Source: Phycisphaerales bacterium (GTDB lineage Bacteria; Planctomycetota; Phycisphaerae; Phycisphaerales; UBA1924). Taken from it: a DNA stretch of 64,000 nt. The DNA lies in the NCBI GenBank assembly GCA_007693785.1, contig RECY01000021.1, positions 1 to 64,000 on the forward strand, written 5' to 3'. The notes beneath the pieces are model-generated. The model worked only from the letters and a program-made list of their open reading frames with translations. It was not told where the DNA came from and made no database searches. Both the position numbers and the translations under genes were made by a program. Positions 18,244 to 26,629 of this stretch are shown here, in pieces. Within the stretch, counting starts at the first letter, position 1. Every line of letters begins with the position of its first letter.

Positions 18244-18684
18244 ATGAGCGTTTCGCCGAGTTTGGGGCGGATGATCGAGTTTGATCGGGACCCATCAGCG
18301 CGGGTGCTGATGCTGTTTGCGCCGGTGCCGCTGGTGTTCGGGGTCGCGCTCGGGCTGGCGCTCGGGCTGGGCGTGGGGTTGGGGTGGCTCGCGCTGATGA
18401 TGACTGGCGGGCTGGGGCTCGCGGCGTCGCTGGTGTTCCTGTTGATCCCGCCGGTGCGGCGGCCGATGTATGTGGGGTGGATGCTGGCGACGGTGCCGGC
18501 GAGTTGGCTGATCTCGCACGCGCTGCTCGCGGCGGTCTACTACCTCGTGCTGACGCCGATCGGGCTGGTGATGCGCGCGATCGGGCGCGACCCGCTGGAG
18601 CGGGCGATCCGCCCGGACGCGCCGACGTACTGGGTGGAGCGGGCGCCGACGCCGGATGCGAAGCGGTATTTTCGACAGTTCTGA
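18244..18684 (+). CDS. SxtJ-family membrane protein
   Basis: A ~146-residue protein with three to four membrane segments (about residues 22-58, 68-84 and 90-105) and a conserved-looking C-terminus: VLTPIGLVMRAIGRDPLERAIRPDAPTYWVER. That ending is typical of the SxtJ family found beside carbamoyltransferases. Its molecular role is not established; it may anchor or present the carbamoyltransferase substrate at the membrane. The start at 18244 is preceded by GGGGAGT; an earlier ATG at 18196 would extend through the hairpin and is less likely. Confidence 0.85.
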   Translation: MSVSPSLGRMIEFDRDPSARVLMLFAPVPLVFGVALGLALGLGVGLGWLALMMTGGLGLAASLVFLLIPPVRRPMYVGWMLATVPASWLISHALLAAVYYLVLTPIGLVMRAIGRDPLERAIRPDAPTYWVERAPTPDAKRYFRQF

Positions 18685-18722
18685 ACGAGAGAGGCGCCGG
18701 CACGGCGCGCACGGAGCGAGCG

Positions 18723-18947
18723 ATGGACGAGCCAACGCGAGAAAAGCAGAATCGCGAGAGCGGGGCGAGCGCGTTCGAGTCGGCCTCGCGCGAAAAGTCG
18801 CCGGGGATCGTGCGTGAGTTCGTGGACTTTCTTCGGCACAACAAGAAGTGGTGGATCGCGCCGATCGTGGCGATGCTGCTGCTGATCGGGCTGTTCGTGG
18901 TGCTGAGCGGGACGGCGGCCGCGCCGTTTATCTACACGCTGTTTTGA
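18723..18947 (+). CDS. DUF5989 (SxtK-like) small membrane protein
   Basis: A 74-residue protein with a charged N-terminal half and a single membrane segment near the C-terminus, ending in APFIYTLF. The pattern FVDFLRHNKKWWIAPIV, a hydrophobic helix and a terminal FIYTLF is the mark of the DUF5989 family, which accompanies SxtJ and carbamoyltransferase genes. Function is unknown; a structural partner of the membrane complex is plausible. It is the last gene of the cassette and faces a convergent lipoprotein gene across hairpin repeats. Confidence 0.87.
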   Translation: MDEPTREKQNRESGASAFESASREKSPGIVREFVDFLRHNKKWWIAPIVAMLLLIGLFVVLSGTAAAPFIYTLF

Positions 18948-18976
18948 CGTGAAGATTTGTCGTCTGATTGCACGGC

Positions 18977-18997
18977 GTGGCAAGCATGGCTTGCTCC
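18977..18997. repeat. Small palindrome
   Basis: GGCAAGC and GCTTGCT-type arms form a short hairpin in the convergent interval after the DUF5989-like gene. One end reads GTGGCA, as in the other hairpin families. It may help terminate transcription. Confidence 0.4.
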
Positions 18998-19043
18998 GCC
19001 ATTGCACGATAGCGGGTGTGAAGCGATGAAGGGGGGGAGGTTG

Positions 19044-19079
19044 GGAAGCACTGACCTCCCTGAAGAGGTCAGTGGCACA
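19044..19079. repeat. Single hairpin unit, family A
   Basis: Stem arms CACTGACCTC and GAGGTCAGTG around CCTGAA, flanked by GGAAG and GCACA. Compared with the doublets at 6.7 and 8.0 kb the stem has a T-A to C-G exchange on both sides. It lies between two convergent genes and could serve as a bidirectional terminator. Confidence 0.8.
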
Positions 19080-19094
19080 TGGCTGTGCTCAGCT

Positions 19095-20141
19095 TCAGTC
19101 CTCGAGCGGGCTTCGGCCTTCGACGATCGCGTTTTTCGTGCCCGGGGCGGCGACTCTAGCGATGAAGGCTTGGTAGTCGGCGTTGAGCCGGTCGAGGTCG
19201 GTGGAGACGTAGGCGAGCAGGACGCCGGGGCCGAGGCGGTTGTGGAGGCTGACGCGGGCGCCGCGGGAGCCGAGACGCTCGGCCATGTGCGCACGCATGC
19301 GTCCGGACTGCGCGTCGACGAGCATGTCGCGCAGGGCGTAGCGGTGGGTGCCGTCGTCGTGCTCGCGCAGGAAGTGAACGAGCGCCCAGACCTGCGCGTA
19401 CCACGTCAACGCGGCCCCGTCGACGCGCACGAGCAGATCCTGCGGGCGCGTGTTCACGAGTTCCTGCAGCGAAAAGAGCGTGCCGCCGACGTGGGCGGCG
19501 CGGAGCTGGTCGAACCGCTCGGTGTTGGACCAGGGCAGGTAGCGCGGCCGCGTGCCCTCCCAGCGGAAGCCTTCCATGTAGGTCGCGATGCCCTCTTCGA
19601 GATAGACCGGCAGCGGGTCGCGGAACGTCGCCTGCGTGAACTGGTGCCACCCTTCGTGGGCGGCGAGCGCGATGGTGTCGTGGACGCCGATGTTGAACAG
19701 GAGCGAGCGCGTGTTGGCCGCGAACCCGCCGCGCCGGATCTGGAGGTAGACGCTCGCGTTGTCCGGTTCCATCGAGGCGGTCAGGCGTTCCCACTGCGGG
19801 CGGGTCGCCATGACGTAGGTATCGAGTCGCTGCGCGGGGCGAGGGAGCGGCGCGAGCTCGCTCGTGTACTGGTGCAGCGCGAGCTCGAGCGCGTCTGGCA
19901 GGCGGCTCAGGAGCGTCGGGTTACGCTCGGTGGTGAAGATGCGGTAGTGGGTGGTGGTGAGGAGCGTGCCGGGGGAGCCGCGGAAGGTCCAGGGCTCGCG
20001 GCGCGGGGGGGCGAGTGTCGGCAGGCGCTGGCCGTCCGCCTCGCTGATCTGCAAGGCGGGAAACTGGCGCGGCGGCGTGCCGCAGGCGCTGAGCGCGCCC
20101 ACGCAGAGCAATGCAAGCATCGTGCGCACCAACGCGGTCAT
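19095..20141 (-). CDS. Lipoprotein with HExxH zinc-metallopeptidase motif
   Basis: A 348-residue predicted lipoprotein. The signal MTALVRTMLALLCVGALSACG has a lipobox LSAC with Cys at residue 20. A gluzincin-like motif HEGWHQF with His at about residue 162 is followed by LEEGIATYMEGF, giving a plausible third zinc ligand Glu. This arrangement is seen in DUF1570/peptidase-MA-like proteins of planctomycetes. The substrate is unknown. Its ATG overlaps the valS stop as ATGA, an odd partner for a housekeeping gene, so expression is probably tied to valS. Confidence 0.83.
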   Translation of the reverse strand: MTALVRTMLALLCVGALSACGTPPRQFPALQISEADGQRLPTLAPPRREPWTFRGSPGTLLTTTHYRIFTTERNPTLLSRLPDALELALHQYTSELAPLPRPAQRLDTYVMATRPQWERLTASMEPDNASVYLQIRRGGFAANTRSLLFNIGVHDTIALAAHEGWHQFTQATFRDPLPVYLEEGIATYMEGFRWEGTRPRYLPWSNTERFDQLRAAHVGGTLFSLQELVNTRPQDLLVRVDGAALTWYAQVWALVHFLREHDDGTHRYALRDMLVDAQSGRMRAHMAERLGSRGARVSLHNRLGPGVLLAYVSTDLDRLNADYQAFIARVAAPGTKNAIVEGRSPLED

Positions 20142-23100
20142 GCGAGAGTGTCCAGCGCGGCGCGGGCCGCGTCTCGGTCGGCCTTTGCCTGCTCAAGCTG
20201 CGCGCGGGACTGCTCGACGAGGTGTGCCGGGGCACGCTCGGCGTAGCCGGGGTTGTTGAGCCGCCCTTCGAGCGCGCCGATCGACTTGTCGAGCTCCGCG
20301 ATTTGCTTCGTGAGGCGCTCGCGTTCGGCCCCGGCGTCCACGGCGTCGGCGAGGTTGCTCAGCTTGTGCTCCCGCTGCTCGAAGCTGAACGCGACGCTCG
20401 GGCCCGCGGGGGCGTCGGCGGTGATCGTGTCCACGTTTGCCAGCGTTCGCACGAGGGCGGCCGTCTCGTCGTCGGGCGTTTCGGCGCAGTGCAGCGTGAT
20501 CGCCCTCTTGGGCGGGACCTGGTGCTGGGCGCGGACCTCGCGGATCGCGGCGACGAGGGCGCGGGCTCGCTCGAAGGCCGCGTCGGCTTCAGGGTCGATG
20601 AGCGCGTCGTCCGTGATCGGCCAGCCGGCGGTGCAGAGCGTGTCGCCCTTCCGCGGGGGGGTGAGTTCGATGCCGTCGATGGAGCCGCCGGGGGCCTGGC
20701 GGAGTTGTTCGTGGATCGCTTCGGTGATGAACGGCGCGACGGGGTGGAGCAGGCGGCAGATCGCGTCGAGCGTGGTGCGCAGCACGGCCCTTTGCTGCGG
20801 GCTGGCCGCGACGGTCGGCTTGATCGCTTCGAGGTACCAGTCGCAGAAATCTCGCCAGAGCAGGTCGTAGAGCGTCGTGGCGTAGGCGCTGAACTGGTAC
20901 TGGGCGAGTGACGATTCGGCCGCGCGCACGCCGGCGGTCAGGCGCGAGAGCATCCAGCGGTCCGCGAGCGCGAGCGTGCGCACGTCCGCGGTGGAAACGT
21001 CCGCGGCTTCGGGCGACTTGTGCAGGATGCTCAGCGTGAATCGGCTCGCGTTCCAGAGCTTGTTGCAGAAGTTGCGCCCGAGGTCGAACTTCGGGCTGGT
21101 GTTCTTGCCGGTCTTCGGGTCGGGCTCGACGGGGACGCGGACGTCCTGCGTCTGCGTGGTCATGTGGCAGAGGGTGAAGCGCATGGCGTCGGAGCCGTGG
21201 GAGGCGATGATGTCCATCGGGTCAACGCCGTTGCCGAGGGATTTGGACATCTTGCGCCCCTCGCCGTCCTGGATCATGGCGTGGATGAAGACGTCGCGGA
21301 AGGGGAGAGGGCCGGGGAGATGGCGAGAGGAACTCGGAGCAGCGGATTCGGAGGTGGCGGCGGACGATGGCCGCGCAGTCCGATCCGCTGTTCCGCTGTT
21401 TTGCTGTTCTGAGCTTTCCGCCCCGCGGAAATACCTGTTGAACATGACCATCCGCGAGACCCACAGCGTGATGATCTCCCGCGCGGTGCAGAGGACGCTG
21501 GTGGGGTTGAAGGCGTCGAGGAGGTGCCTGGTGTCGGGGGACTGGTCCGGGTCGGGCCAGCCGAGGGTGGAGAGGGGCCAGAGGGCGGAAGAGAACCAGG
21601 TGTCGAGGACGTCGGGGTCTTGGACGAAGCCCAGATCTTCCAGTGCAGTTTCGTTTCCTTGGTATCTTCCATCGAGACACACAAAGAACTGATACGTCCG
21701 ATCGCGATGATGAATAGCTAGAACGTCGTCGAGAGCAATGGGCTCCCCTGACTCGTCAAAAACTTGAGCGGCGGCACAGCGACTGTCATCGTGCAGGATC
21801 TCCCACAAACCCGAGACGATCAAGTCTGTTGCCGTGTGTGGATCTGTGTTTGCATCGACGGTGAGTGTTCCGCTCCACACCGGAATCCGATGCCCCCACC
21901 AGAGTTGGCGGCTGATGCACCAGTCGCGGAGGTTCTCGTGCCAGGATTCGAAGGTCTTGGAATATCGATCGGGGTAGAAACGGAGCTGCCCGTCGCCGGC
22001 GGGCTCCTCCTGCTCGGGGAGAGAAGAGGTAGTGACGGGCGGGACGCCCGTCCCACCGAGGTTTTGTAGGGTCGCACCGGAGCGCTGGTTCGGCGCCATC
22101 GCGCGCAGGGCGTTGCCTTTCAGTTGGTCGTCGGTGACTTTCACATACCACTGGTCGCTCAGGTATGGCTCGATGACGGCGTGGCTTCGGTAGCTGTGCC
22201 CGACGCTGTGGCGGTGCGGGCGGGTGCGGTCCAGCAGCGAGCCTTCCTGACCCTCGGCCACGGTGCGGGCTTTGAACTCGCTGATCACGAGCTTGCGCGC
22301 CTCTTCGCGGGTTTTGCCGAGGAAGATTTTGGCGTCGTTGATGTCGGTCCAGCCGTGGTCGGCGCTGATGGTGGCGTCGGGGGCCATGACGTTGATGAGC
22401 CATGTGCCGGCGGAGCAGGCTTCTTCGATCTCGGCTTCGTGGCGTCGCCCGATCTCGTAGTCGTTGGGGTCGTGGGCCGGGGTGACTTTGAGGAAGCCGG
22501 TGGACATCTCGGCCTTCGCGTCGCCCGCCGGGCCGCCGAAGGCGACGGGGAGCACGACATAGTCGTCTTCGATAATCGGGACGATGCGTCCGACGATCGG
22601 CAGGCGGCAGCGCAGCCCGCGCAGGGCCGCGGCCCGCGGGTCGCGCGGGTTGACCGCGACCGCGACGTCGCCGAGGTAGGTCTCGGGGCGTGTGGTGGCG
22701 ACGGTGACCCAGGCTTGTTCGTCGTCGGGATGGGCTTCCGCGCCCGGCATGCCGCGGGCGGCGAGCTCGCCCCAAGTGACGGGCTTGTGGTGCTCGCCCT
22801 TCGCGGCGGGATGGACGAGCGGGTAGCGCAGGTCGTAGAACGCGCCGTCGACCTCGTGCATCTCGACCTCGTCGTCGGCGAGGGCGGTCTGCGTGACCGG
22901 ATCCCAGTTGACCAGCCGCTTGCCGCGGTAGATCAGCCCGTTTTTGAACAGGCGAAAGAAGGCCTCGCGCACGGCGCGCGCACAAACTTTGTCCATCGTG
23001 AACCGCTGGCGTTCCCAGTCGCAGGAGCAGCCCATCGCCTGGAGCTGCGCGGTGATGCGGGCCTCGTACTCGTCTTTCCAGGCCATGACCTGGGCGGTGA

Positions 23101-23485
23101 ACTGTTCGCGCCCGTTCCCGCCCTCGGCCTCGATCTTCTTGTAATCGACCAGCGCCGGCTTACCCTCGCTCTTGAGGCGTTTGTCGACGACGGTCTGGGT
23201 GGCGATGCCGGCGTGGTCGGTGCCGGGGAGCCAGATGGTCTCGTAACCCATCATGCGGTGGGCGCGGACGAGCACGTCCTGGATGGTGTTGTTGAGCGCG
23301 TGCCCGAGGTGGAGGGCGCCGGTGACGTTCGGCGGGGGGATCACGACGGCGTAGGGCGGGGCCTCGCCGTTCAGAACGCGGTCCGGGTCGGCGTGGAAGG
23401 CGTTGGCGTCGAGCCAGCGCTGCCAGATCCGCGGCTCGTGGTCGGCGGGGGTGTACTGCTTGGGGAGGTCGGTGGTGGTGGTCAT
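20138..23485 (-). CDS. valS: Valyl-tRNA synthetase
   Basis: ValRS charges tRNA-Val in the cytosol. The ~1115-residue protein has PPNVTGALHLGHA (HIGH motif as HLGH), the editing domain, WCISRQLWWGHRIPVW, DVLDTWFSSALWPLSTLGWP, GRKMSKSLGN (KMSKS) and a C-terminal coiled coil. It is longer than usual (about 880-950) through three insertions: about 30 residues coded near 22020-22090 that include a palindromic repeat, a lower-GC segment of about 70 residues near 21640-21890, and about 35 Ser/Ala-rich residues near 21310-21430 just before KMSKS. ATG at 23485 is chosen; the open frame upstream lacks family similarity. Confidence 0.95.
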   Translation of the reverse strand: MTTTTDLPKQYTPADHEPRIWQRWLDANAFHADPDRVLNGEAPPYAVVIPPPNVTGALHLGHALNNTIQDVLVRAHRMMGYETIWLPGTDHAGIATQTVVDKRLKSEGKPALVDYKKIEAEGGNGREQFTAQVMAWKDEYEARITAQLQAMGCSCDWERQRFTMDKVCARAVREAFFRLFKNGLIYRGKRLVNWDPVTQTALADDEVEMHEVDGAFYDLRYPLVHPAAKGEHHKPVTWGELAARGMPGAEAHPDDEQAWVTVATTRPETYLGDVAVAVNPRDPRAAALRGLRCRLPIVGRIVPIIEDDYVVLPVAFGGPAGDAKAEMSTGFLKVTPAHDPNDYEIGRRHEAEIEEACSAGTWLINVMAPDATISADHGWTDINDAKIFLGKTREEARKLVISEFKARTVAEGQEGSLLDRTRPHRHSVGHSYRSHAVIEPYLSDQWYVKVTDDQLKGNALRAMAPNQRSGATLQNLGGTGVPPVTTSSLPEQEEPAGDGQLRFYPDRYSKTFESWHENLRDWCISRQLWWGHRIPVWSGTLTVDANTDPHTATDLIVSGLWEILHDDSRCAAAQVFDESGEPIALDDVLAIHHRDRTYQFFVCLDGRYQGNETALEDLGFVQDPDVLDTWFSSALWPLSTLGWPDPDQSPDTRHLLDAFNPTSVLCTAREIITLWVSRMVMFNRYFRGAESSEQQNSGTADRTARPSSAATSESAAPSSSRHLPGPLPFRDVFIHAMIQDGEGRKMSKSLGNGVDPMDIIASHGSDAMRFTLCHMTTQTQDVRVPVEPDPKTGKNTSPKFDLGRNFCNKLWNASRFTLSILHKSPEAADVSTADVRTLALADRWMLSRLTAGVRAAESSLAQYQFSAYATTLYDLLWRDFCDWYLEAIKPTVAASPQQRAVLRTTLDAICRLLHPVAPFITEAIHEQLRQAPGGSIDGIELTPPRKGDTLCTAGWPITDDALIDPEADAAFERARALVAAIREVRAQHQVPPKRAITLHCAETPDDETAALVRTLANVDTITADAPAGPSVAFSFEQREHKLSNLADAVDAGAERERLTKQIAELDKSIGALEGRLNNPGYAERAPAHLVEQSRAQLEQAKADRDAARAALDTLA
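22032..22057 (-). repeat. 26-nt hairpin repeat inside valS
   Basis: On the minus strand this 26-mer starts GGTGGGACGGGC, has a TCC loop and closes with GCCCGTC. It is read in frame as GGTGVPPV in ValRS. It shares the GGTGG lead, 8-bp stem and TCC loop with copies at 37088-37113 and 56587-56612. Confidence 0.75.
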
Positions 23486-23622
23486 GTCGTGTCCGCGGCG
23501 CGGGGTGTCGTGAAAACCCGGGGTCGCGAGCGTTCGTCCCGCGAAGATCGGTTCGCGTTTGGGTTCATGGCTCGCGCACGGGATGGAGCGGGGAGTGTAC
23601 GCGGGCCGATAGGATCGTTGAG

Positions 23623-24648
23623 ATGCGAAGCACACACGCGAGAACGGGTTCGGCGATGCCCGCGGTGCTGGCGGCGGGGATCTTCCTGCTGCTGGCGGGG
23701 GTGGGCGGCGTTACGACGGTGCTGCTGATGCGGGGCGGGGGCGGGCCGAACTCGGCCGAGGCCTCGGGCAACGCGTCGGCATCGCTTTCGAACGACGCGA
23801 TCGAGGCGATCGGCGCCGCGGCTCGGGATTACCTGCTCGATGACGACCTCGGGCGGGCCCGGGCGGTGCTCGAGGCGGGCGTCCGCCAGCACCCCGAGAC
23901 GCACGGCCTGCGGACGCTGCTCGGATCGCTCGAGATGCAAGCGGGCGACTACGCGGCGGCGTACACGCAGTTCGAGGCCGCCCTGGCGATCGGCCCGCGC
24001 GACCCGCAGACCGAGTTCACCGCGGGGACGCTCGCCGCTCGGATCGGGCGCGACGATCGCGCGATCGAGCACTACTCCGCCGCCCAGCGTGACGACCCGG
24101 GCAACCCCGATTACCCGCTCTATCTCGCGCAGGTGCAGATGCGTCGGGGCGAGCTCGCCCCCGCGGCGGCCTCGCTCCTCCGCGCCTCGCGCCTCGACCC
24201 GGACCGCGCGGTCGTCTGGGGCTCGCTCGCGGAGGTGGAGCTGCGCCAGAACCGCCCGGGCGTGGCGATCGAGCAGGCGAGGAAGGCGCAGGCGCTGGAG
24301 CCGCGGGTGGTGGCGTGGCGCGTGATCGAGGCGCGGGCGCTCAAGCGTCAGGGCGAGCCGCAGGCGGCGCTGGAGGTGCTGCTGGCGTTGTCGGAGACGG
24401 ATCGTCGCTCGCCGGAGATGCTGCAACTGATCGCCGAGTCGTACGGGATGCTGGGGCGCGTGTCAGACGCGGCGACGCTGTACGCGGACGCGGCGGACGC
24501 CTCGCCGACGTCGGCGCGCCTGTGGCGCGAGGCGGCGGTATGGGCCGAGCGCGTGGGTGACGCGGAGCAGGCGCTGCGCCGAGCCAAGCACGCGGCGATG
24601 CTCGGGGATGAGGCCGCGGCGAAGATGGTCGAACGCTTCCAGGGCTGA
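23623..24648 (+). CDS. Membrane-anchored tetratricopeptide-repeat protein
   Basis: A 341-residue protein with one N-terminal membrane segment (about residues 13-36) and about seven TPR-type helical pairs from residue 65 to the end, for example DLGRARAVLEAGVRQHPETH and AAYTQFEAALAIGPRDPQ. TPR domains serve as protein-binding platforms; the partner is unknown. It is transcribed away from valS and followed 31 bp later by an acetyltransferase gene. Confidence 0.8.
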   Translation: MRSTHARTGSAMPAVLAAGIFLLLAGVGGVTTVLLMRGGGGPNSAEASGNASASLSNDAIEAIGAAARDYLLDDDLGRARAVLEAGVRQHPETHGLRTLLGSLEMQAGDYAAAYTQFEAALAIGPRDPQTEFTAGTLAARIGRDDRAIEHYSAAQRDDPGNPDYPLYLAQVQMRRGELAPAAASLLRASRLDPDRAVVWGSLAEVELRQNRPGVAIEQARKAQALEPRVVAWRVIEARALKRQGEPQAALEVLLALSETDRRSPEMLQLIAESYGMLGRVSDAATLYADAADASPTSARLWREAAVWAERVGDAEQALRRAKHAAMLGDEAAAKMVERFQG

Positions 24649-24679
24649 GAATCGCGCACGGGGGGTCGCACGCGTGGGG

Positions 24680-25327
24680 ATGATGCAGCCGGTGACGCTC
24701 GAAGGGCGGCGGTGCCGCCTCGTCCCGCTCTCGCACGCGCATGACGACGCGCTCGCGTCGATTCAGGACCCCCGCAACCTGCAATGGCTCTGGCGCCAGC
24801 ACGCGTTGCGATCCGCGGAGGACCGACGCGAGTTCACGTCCTACCTGCTCGCGGATGAGCGCGTGCTGGCCTTTGCGGTGCTCGACACGCGTGCGGGGGC
24901 GGGCGAGGTCGTCGGCATGACGACTTTCCTCGGGGCCGACCCGGAGGACCGGGCGGTCGAGATCGGGCACACCTGGCTCGCGCCCGCCTGCCAGGGGACG
25001 GGCATCAACACCGAGATGAAGTATCTCATGCTGCGCCACGCGTTCGAGACGGCGCTGCTCCCGGCGTTCGCGCCCGGGGCGGGGCGTCCGTTCGCGCCGT
25101 CGTGGCCCGAGGCGGGCCCGGCGGTGCGCGTGCAGCTCATGACCGACGCTCGCAACGCCCGCAGCCGAGCGGCGATCGAGAAGATCGGCGCCCGCTTCGA
25201 GGGCGTTCTGCGCAGGCACATGGTCGTGGGCCCGGGCGTCTTCCGCGACACCGCGCTGTTTTCGGTCACCGACGAGGACTGGGCGGGCGTGAAGGGCGGG
25301 CTGGAGGCGCGCCTCGCCGGGGTATAA
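24680..25327 (+). CDS. GNAT-family N-acetyltransferase
   Basis: A 215-residue protein of the RimJ/RimL-like GNAT group: LEGRRCRLVPLSHAHDDAL at the start, WLAPACQGTGINTEMKYLML in the acetyl-CoA binding region (the usual Q/R-x-x-G-x-G/A appears as QGTGIN), and ARNARSRAAIEKIGARFEGVLRRH in the C-terminal half. These enzymes acetylate an amine; the acceptor is unknown. ATG at 24680 is followed by a second Met and preceded by a possible GTG at 24674. It ends 9 bp from the convergent aroC stop. Confidence 0.88.
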   Translation: MMQPVTLEGRRCRLVPLSHAHDDALASIQDPRNLQWLWRQHALRSAEDRREFTSYLLADERVLAFAVLDTRAGAGEVVGMTTFLGADPEDRAVEIGHTWLAPACQGTGINTEMKYLMLRHAFETALLPAFAPGAGRPFAPSWPEAGPAVRVQLMTDARNARSRAAIEKIGARFEGVLRRHMVVGPGVFRDTALFSVTDEDWAGVKGGLEARLAGV

Positions 25328-25336
25328 GGCGCGTGT

Positions 25337-26530
25337 TCACGCCAGCGTCGCGGTCGGCGGGTCGAGGGGGAGTGTTCGTGCGATCTGCATGAAGGCGTCG
25401 AACTGGGCGCGGGTTTCGGTCATGGAGTCGCCGCTGAATTTCTCGCGGAAGCAGCGGGCGAGCTCGAAGGCCGCGACGTTTTCGAGGACGACGCTCGCGG
25501 CGCTCACGGCGCTGACGTCGCTCCGCTCGTAGGCGCTGCGTTCGGGCTGCTTGGTGTTCAGGTCAACGCTCGGCATGCCCTGGAGCAGCGTCGCGATCGG
25601 CTTCATGGTGCCGGTGACGACGACGGGCTCGCCGTTGGTCATGCCGCCCTCGAGCCCGCCGGCATTGTTGCGCTCGCGGACGAAGCCCAGCGTGCTGGTG
25701 TCGATCTTCGCAGGGTCAAAGGCGATCGGGTCGTGCACCGCGCTGCCGGGCAGATCCGCGCAGGCGCGCCCGAGCCCGATCTCGACCGCCTTGAACGCCT
25801 GGATACCCATGACGGCGTACGCGAGGCGCGCGTCCAGCTTGTCGCGCCAGTCCGTGCAGGAACCGATGCCCGGGGGGCAGCCGAAGAGGTGGCACTCGAC
25901 CAGCCCGCCGGCGGTGTCCTTCTCGGTCTTCGCCTTCCGCACGGCCTCGCGCTGGCGCTCGCTCGCCTCGCTGTCCGGGCAGTAGGTGTCGCTCGCGTTG
26001 CGCAGTTCGCGCAGCTCACGCCAGTTGTTCGCGGTGACCGCGACGTCCGTGCGCTCGCCGCCGATCGAGCGGGGGAACGCGAACGCCTCGATCCCGAACT
26101 CGCGGAGCAGGCAGCGGGCGACCGCGCCGGCGGCCGTGCGAGCGGCCGTTTCCCGCGCGCTCGCACGCTCCAGCGTCTCGCGGCAATCGGTCGTCAGCCA
26201 CTTCACGCTCCCCGCCAGGTCCGCGTGCCCGGGGCGCGGGCGGTAGACCGGCGGCGTGCGCGCCAGGTCGTCCAGGCGGCTGTCCTTGTTCACGATGAAT
26301 ATCGTCAGCGGCGCGCCCGTGGTGCGCCCGCGGCGCACGCCGGTGAGCCATTCGACGCGGTCGGTCTCGATGCGCTGGCGACCGCCGCGGCCGTACCCGC
26401 CCTGGCGCCGGCGGAGCTCGGCGTTGATGAAATCCTCGTCGAGGTCGAGCCCCGCGGGCAGCCCGGTCACGGTCGTGACGAGCCCGGGCCCGTGGCTCTC
26501 GCCGGCGGTCTGATAGTCGAGGGGAGGCAT
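25337..26530 (-). CDS. aroC: Chorismate synthase
   Basis: AroC converts 5-enolpyruvylshikimate-3-phosphate to chorismate using reduced FMN, the last shared step of aromatic synthesis. The ~397-residue protein has TAGESHGPGL at the start, RRQGGYGRGGRQ, RPGHADLAGSVKW, RASARETAARTAAGAVA, and NNAGGLEGGMTNGEPVV. It is about 35 residues longer than the typical enzyme because of a charged insertion near residues 175-200. The start at 26530 matches the family beginning; longer starts would extend into the CCATCAG repeat. Confidence 0.96.
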   Translation of the reverse strand: MPPLDYQTAGESHGPGLVTTVTGLPAGLDLDEDFINAELRRRQGGYGRGGRQRIETDRVEWLTGVRRGRTTGAPLTIFIVNKDSRLDDLARTPPVYRPRPGHADLAGSVKWLTTDCRETLERASARETAARTAAGAVARCLLREFGIEAFAFPRSIGGERTDVAVTANNWRELRELRNASDTYCPDSEASERQREAVRKAKTEKDTAGGLVECHLFGCPPGIGSCTDWRDKLDARLAYAVMGIQAFKAVEIGLGRACADLPGSAVHDPIAFDPAKIDTSTLGFVRERNNAGGLEGGMTNGEPVVVTGTMKPIATLLQGMPSVDLNTKQPERSAYERSDVSAVSAASVVLENVAAFELARCFREKFSGDSMTETRAQFDAFMQIARTLPLDPPTATLA

Positions 26531-26554
26531 GGGGGGATTGTAGGGGAGGGGAGA

Positions 26555-26629
26555 AGCCATCAGGGATCGGACATCAGCCATCAGGCTCCGAATCCCCCCC
26601 TGATGGCTGATCACTGATCGCTGATGGCT
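26555..26629. repeat. CCATCAG inverted-pair repeat, family C, copy 1
   Basis: A 31-nt arm at 26555-26585 (beginning AGCCATCAGGGATC, ending CAGCCATCAGG) is matched in inverse orientation at 26599-26629 with few mismatches. It fills the gap between aroC and the MFS-spermidine synthase gene and reaches into that gene's stop codon. A related pair lies at 49773-49859. Confidence 0.8.

Noticed and set aside
14160-18947. Saxitoxin or another known natural-product cluster
   Set aside because: Only the carbamoyltransferase, SxtJ and DUF5989 families are shared; no polyketide synthase, amidinotransferase or tailoring oxygenase genes are present.
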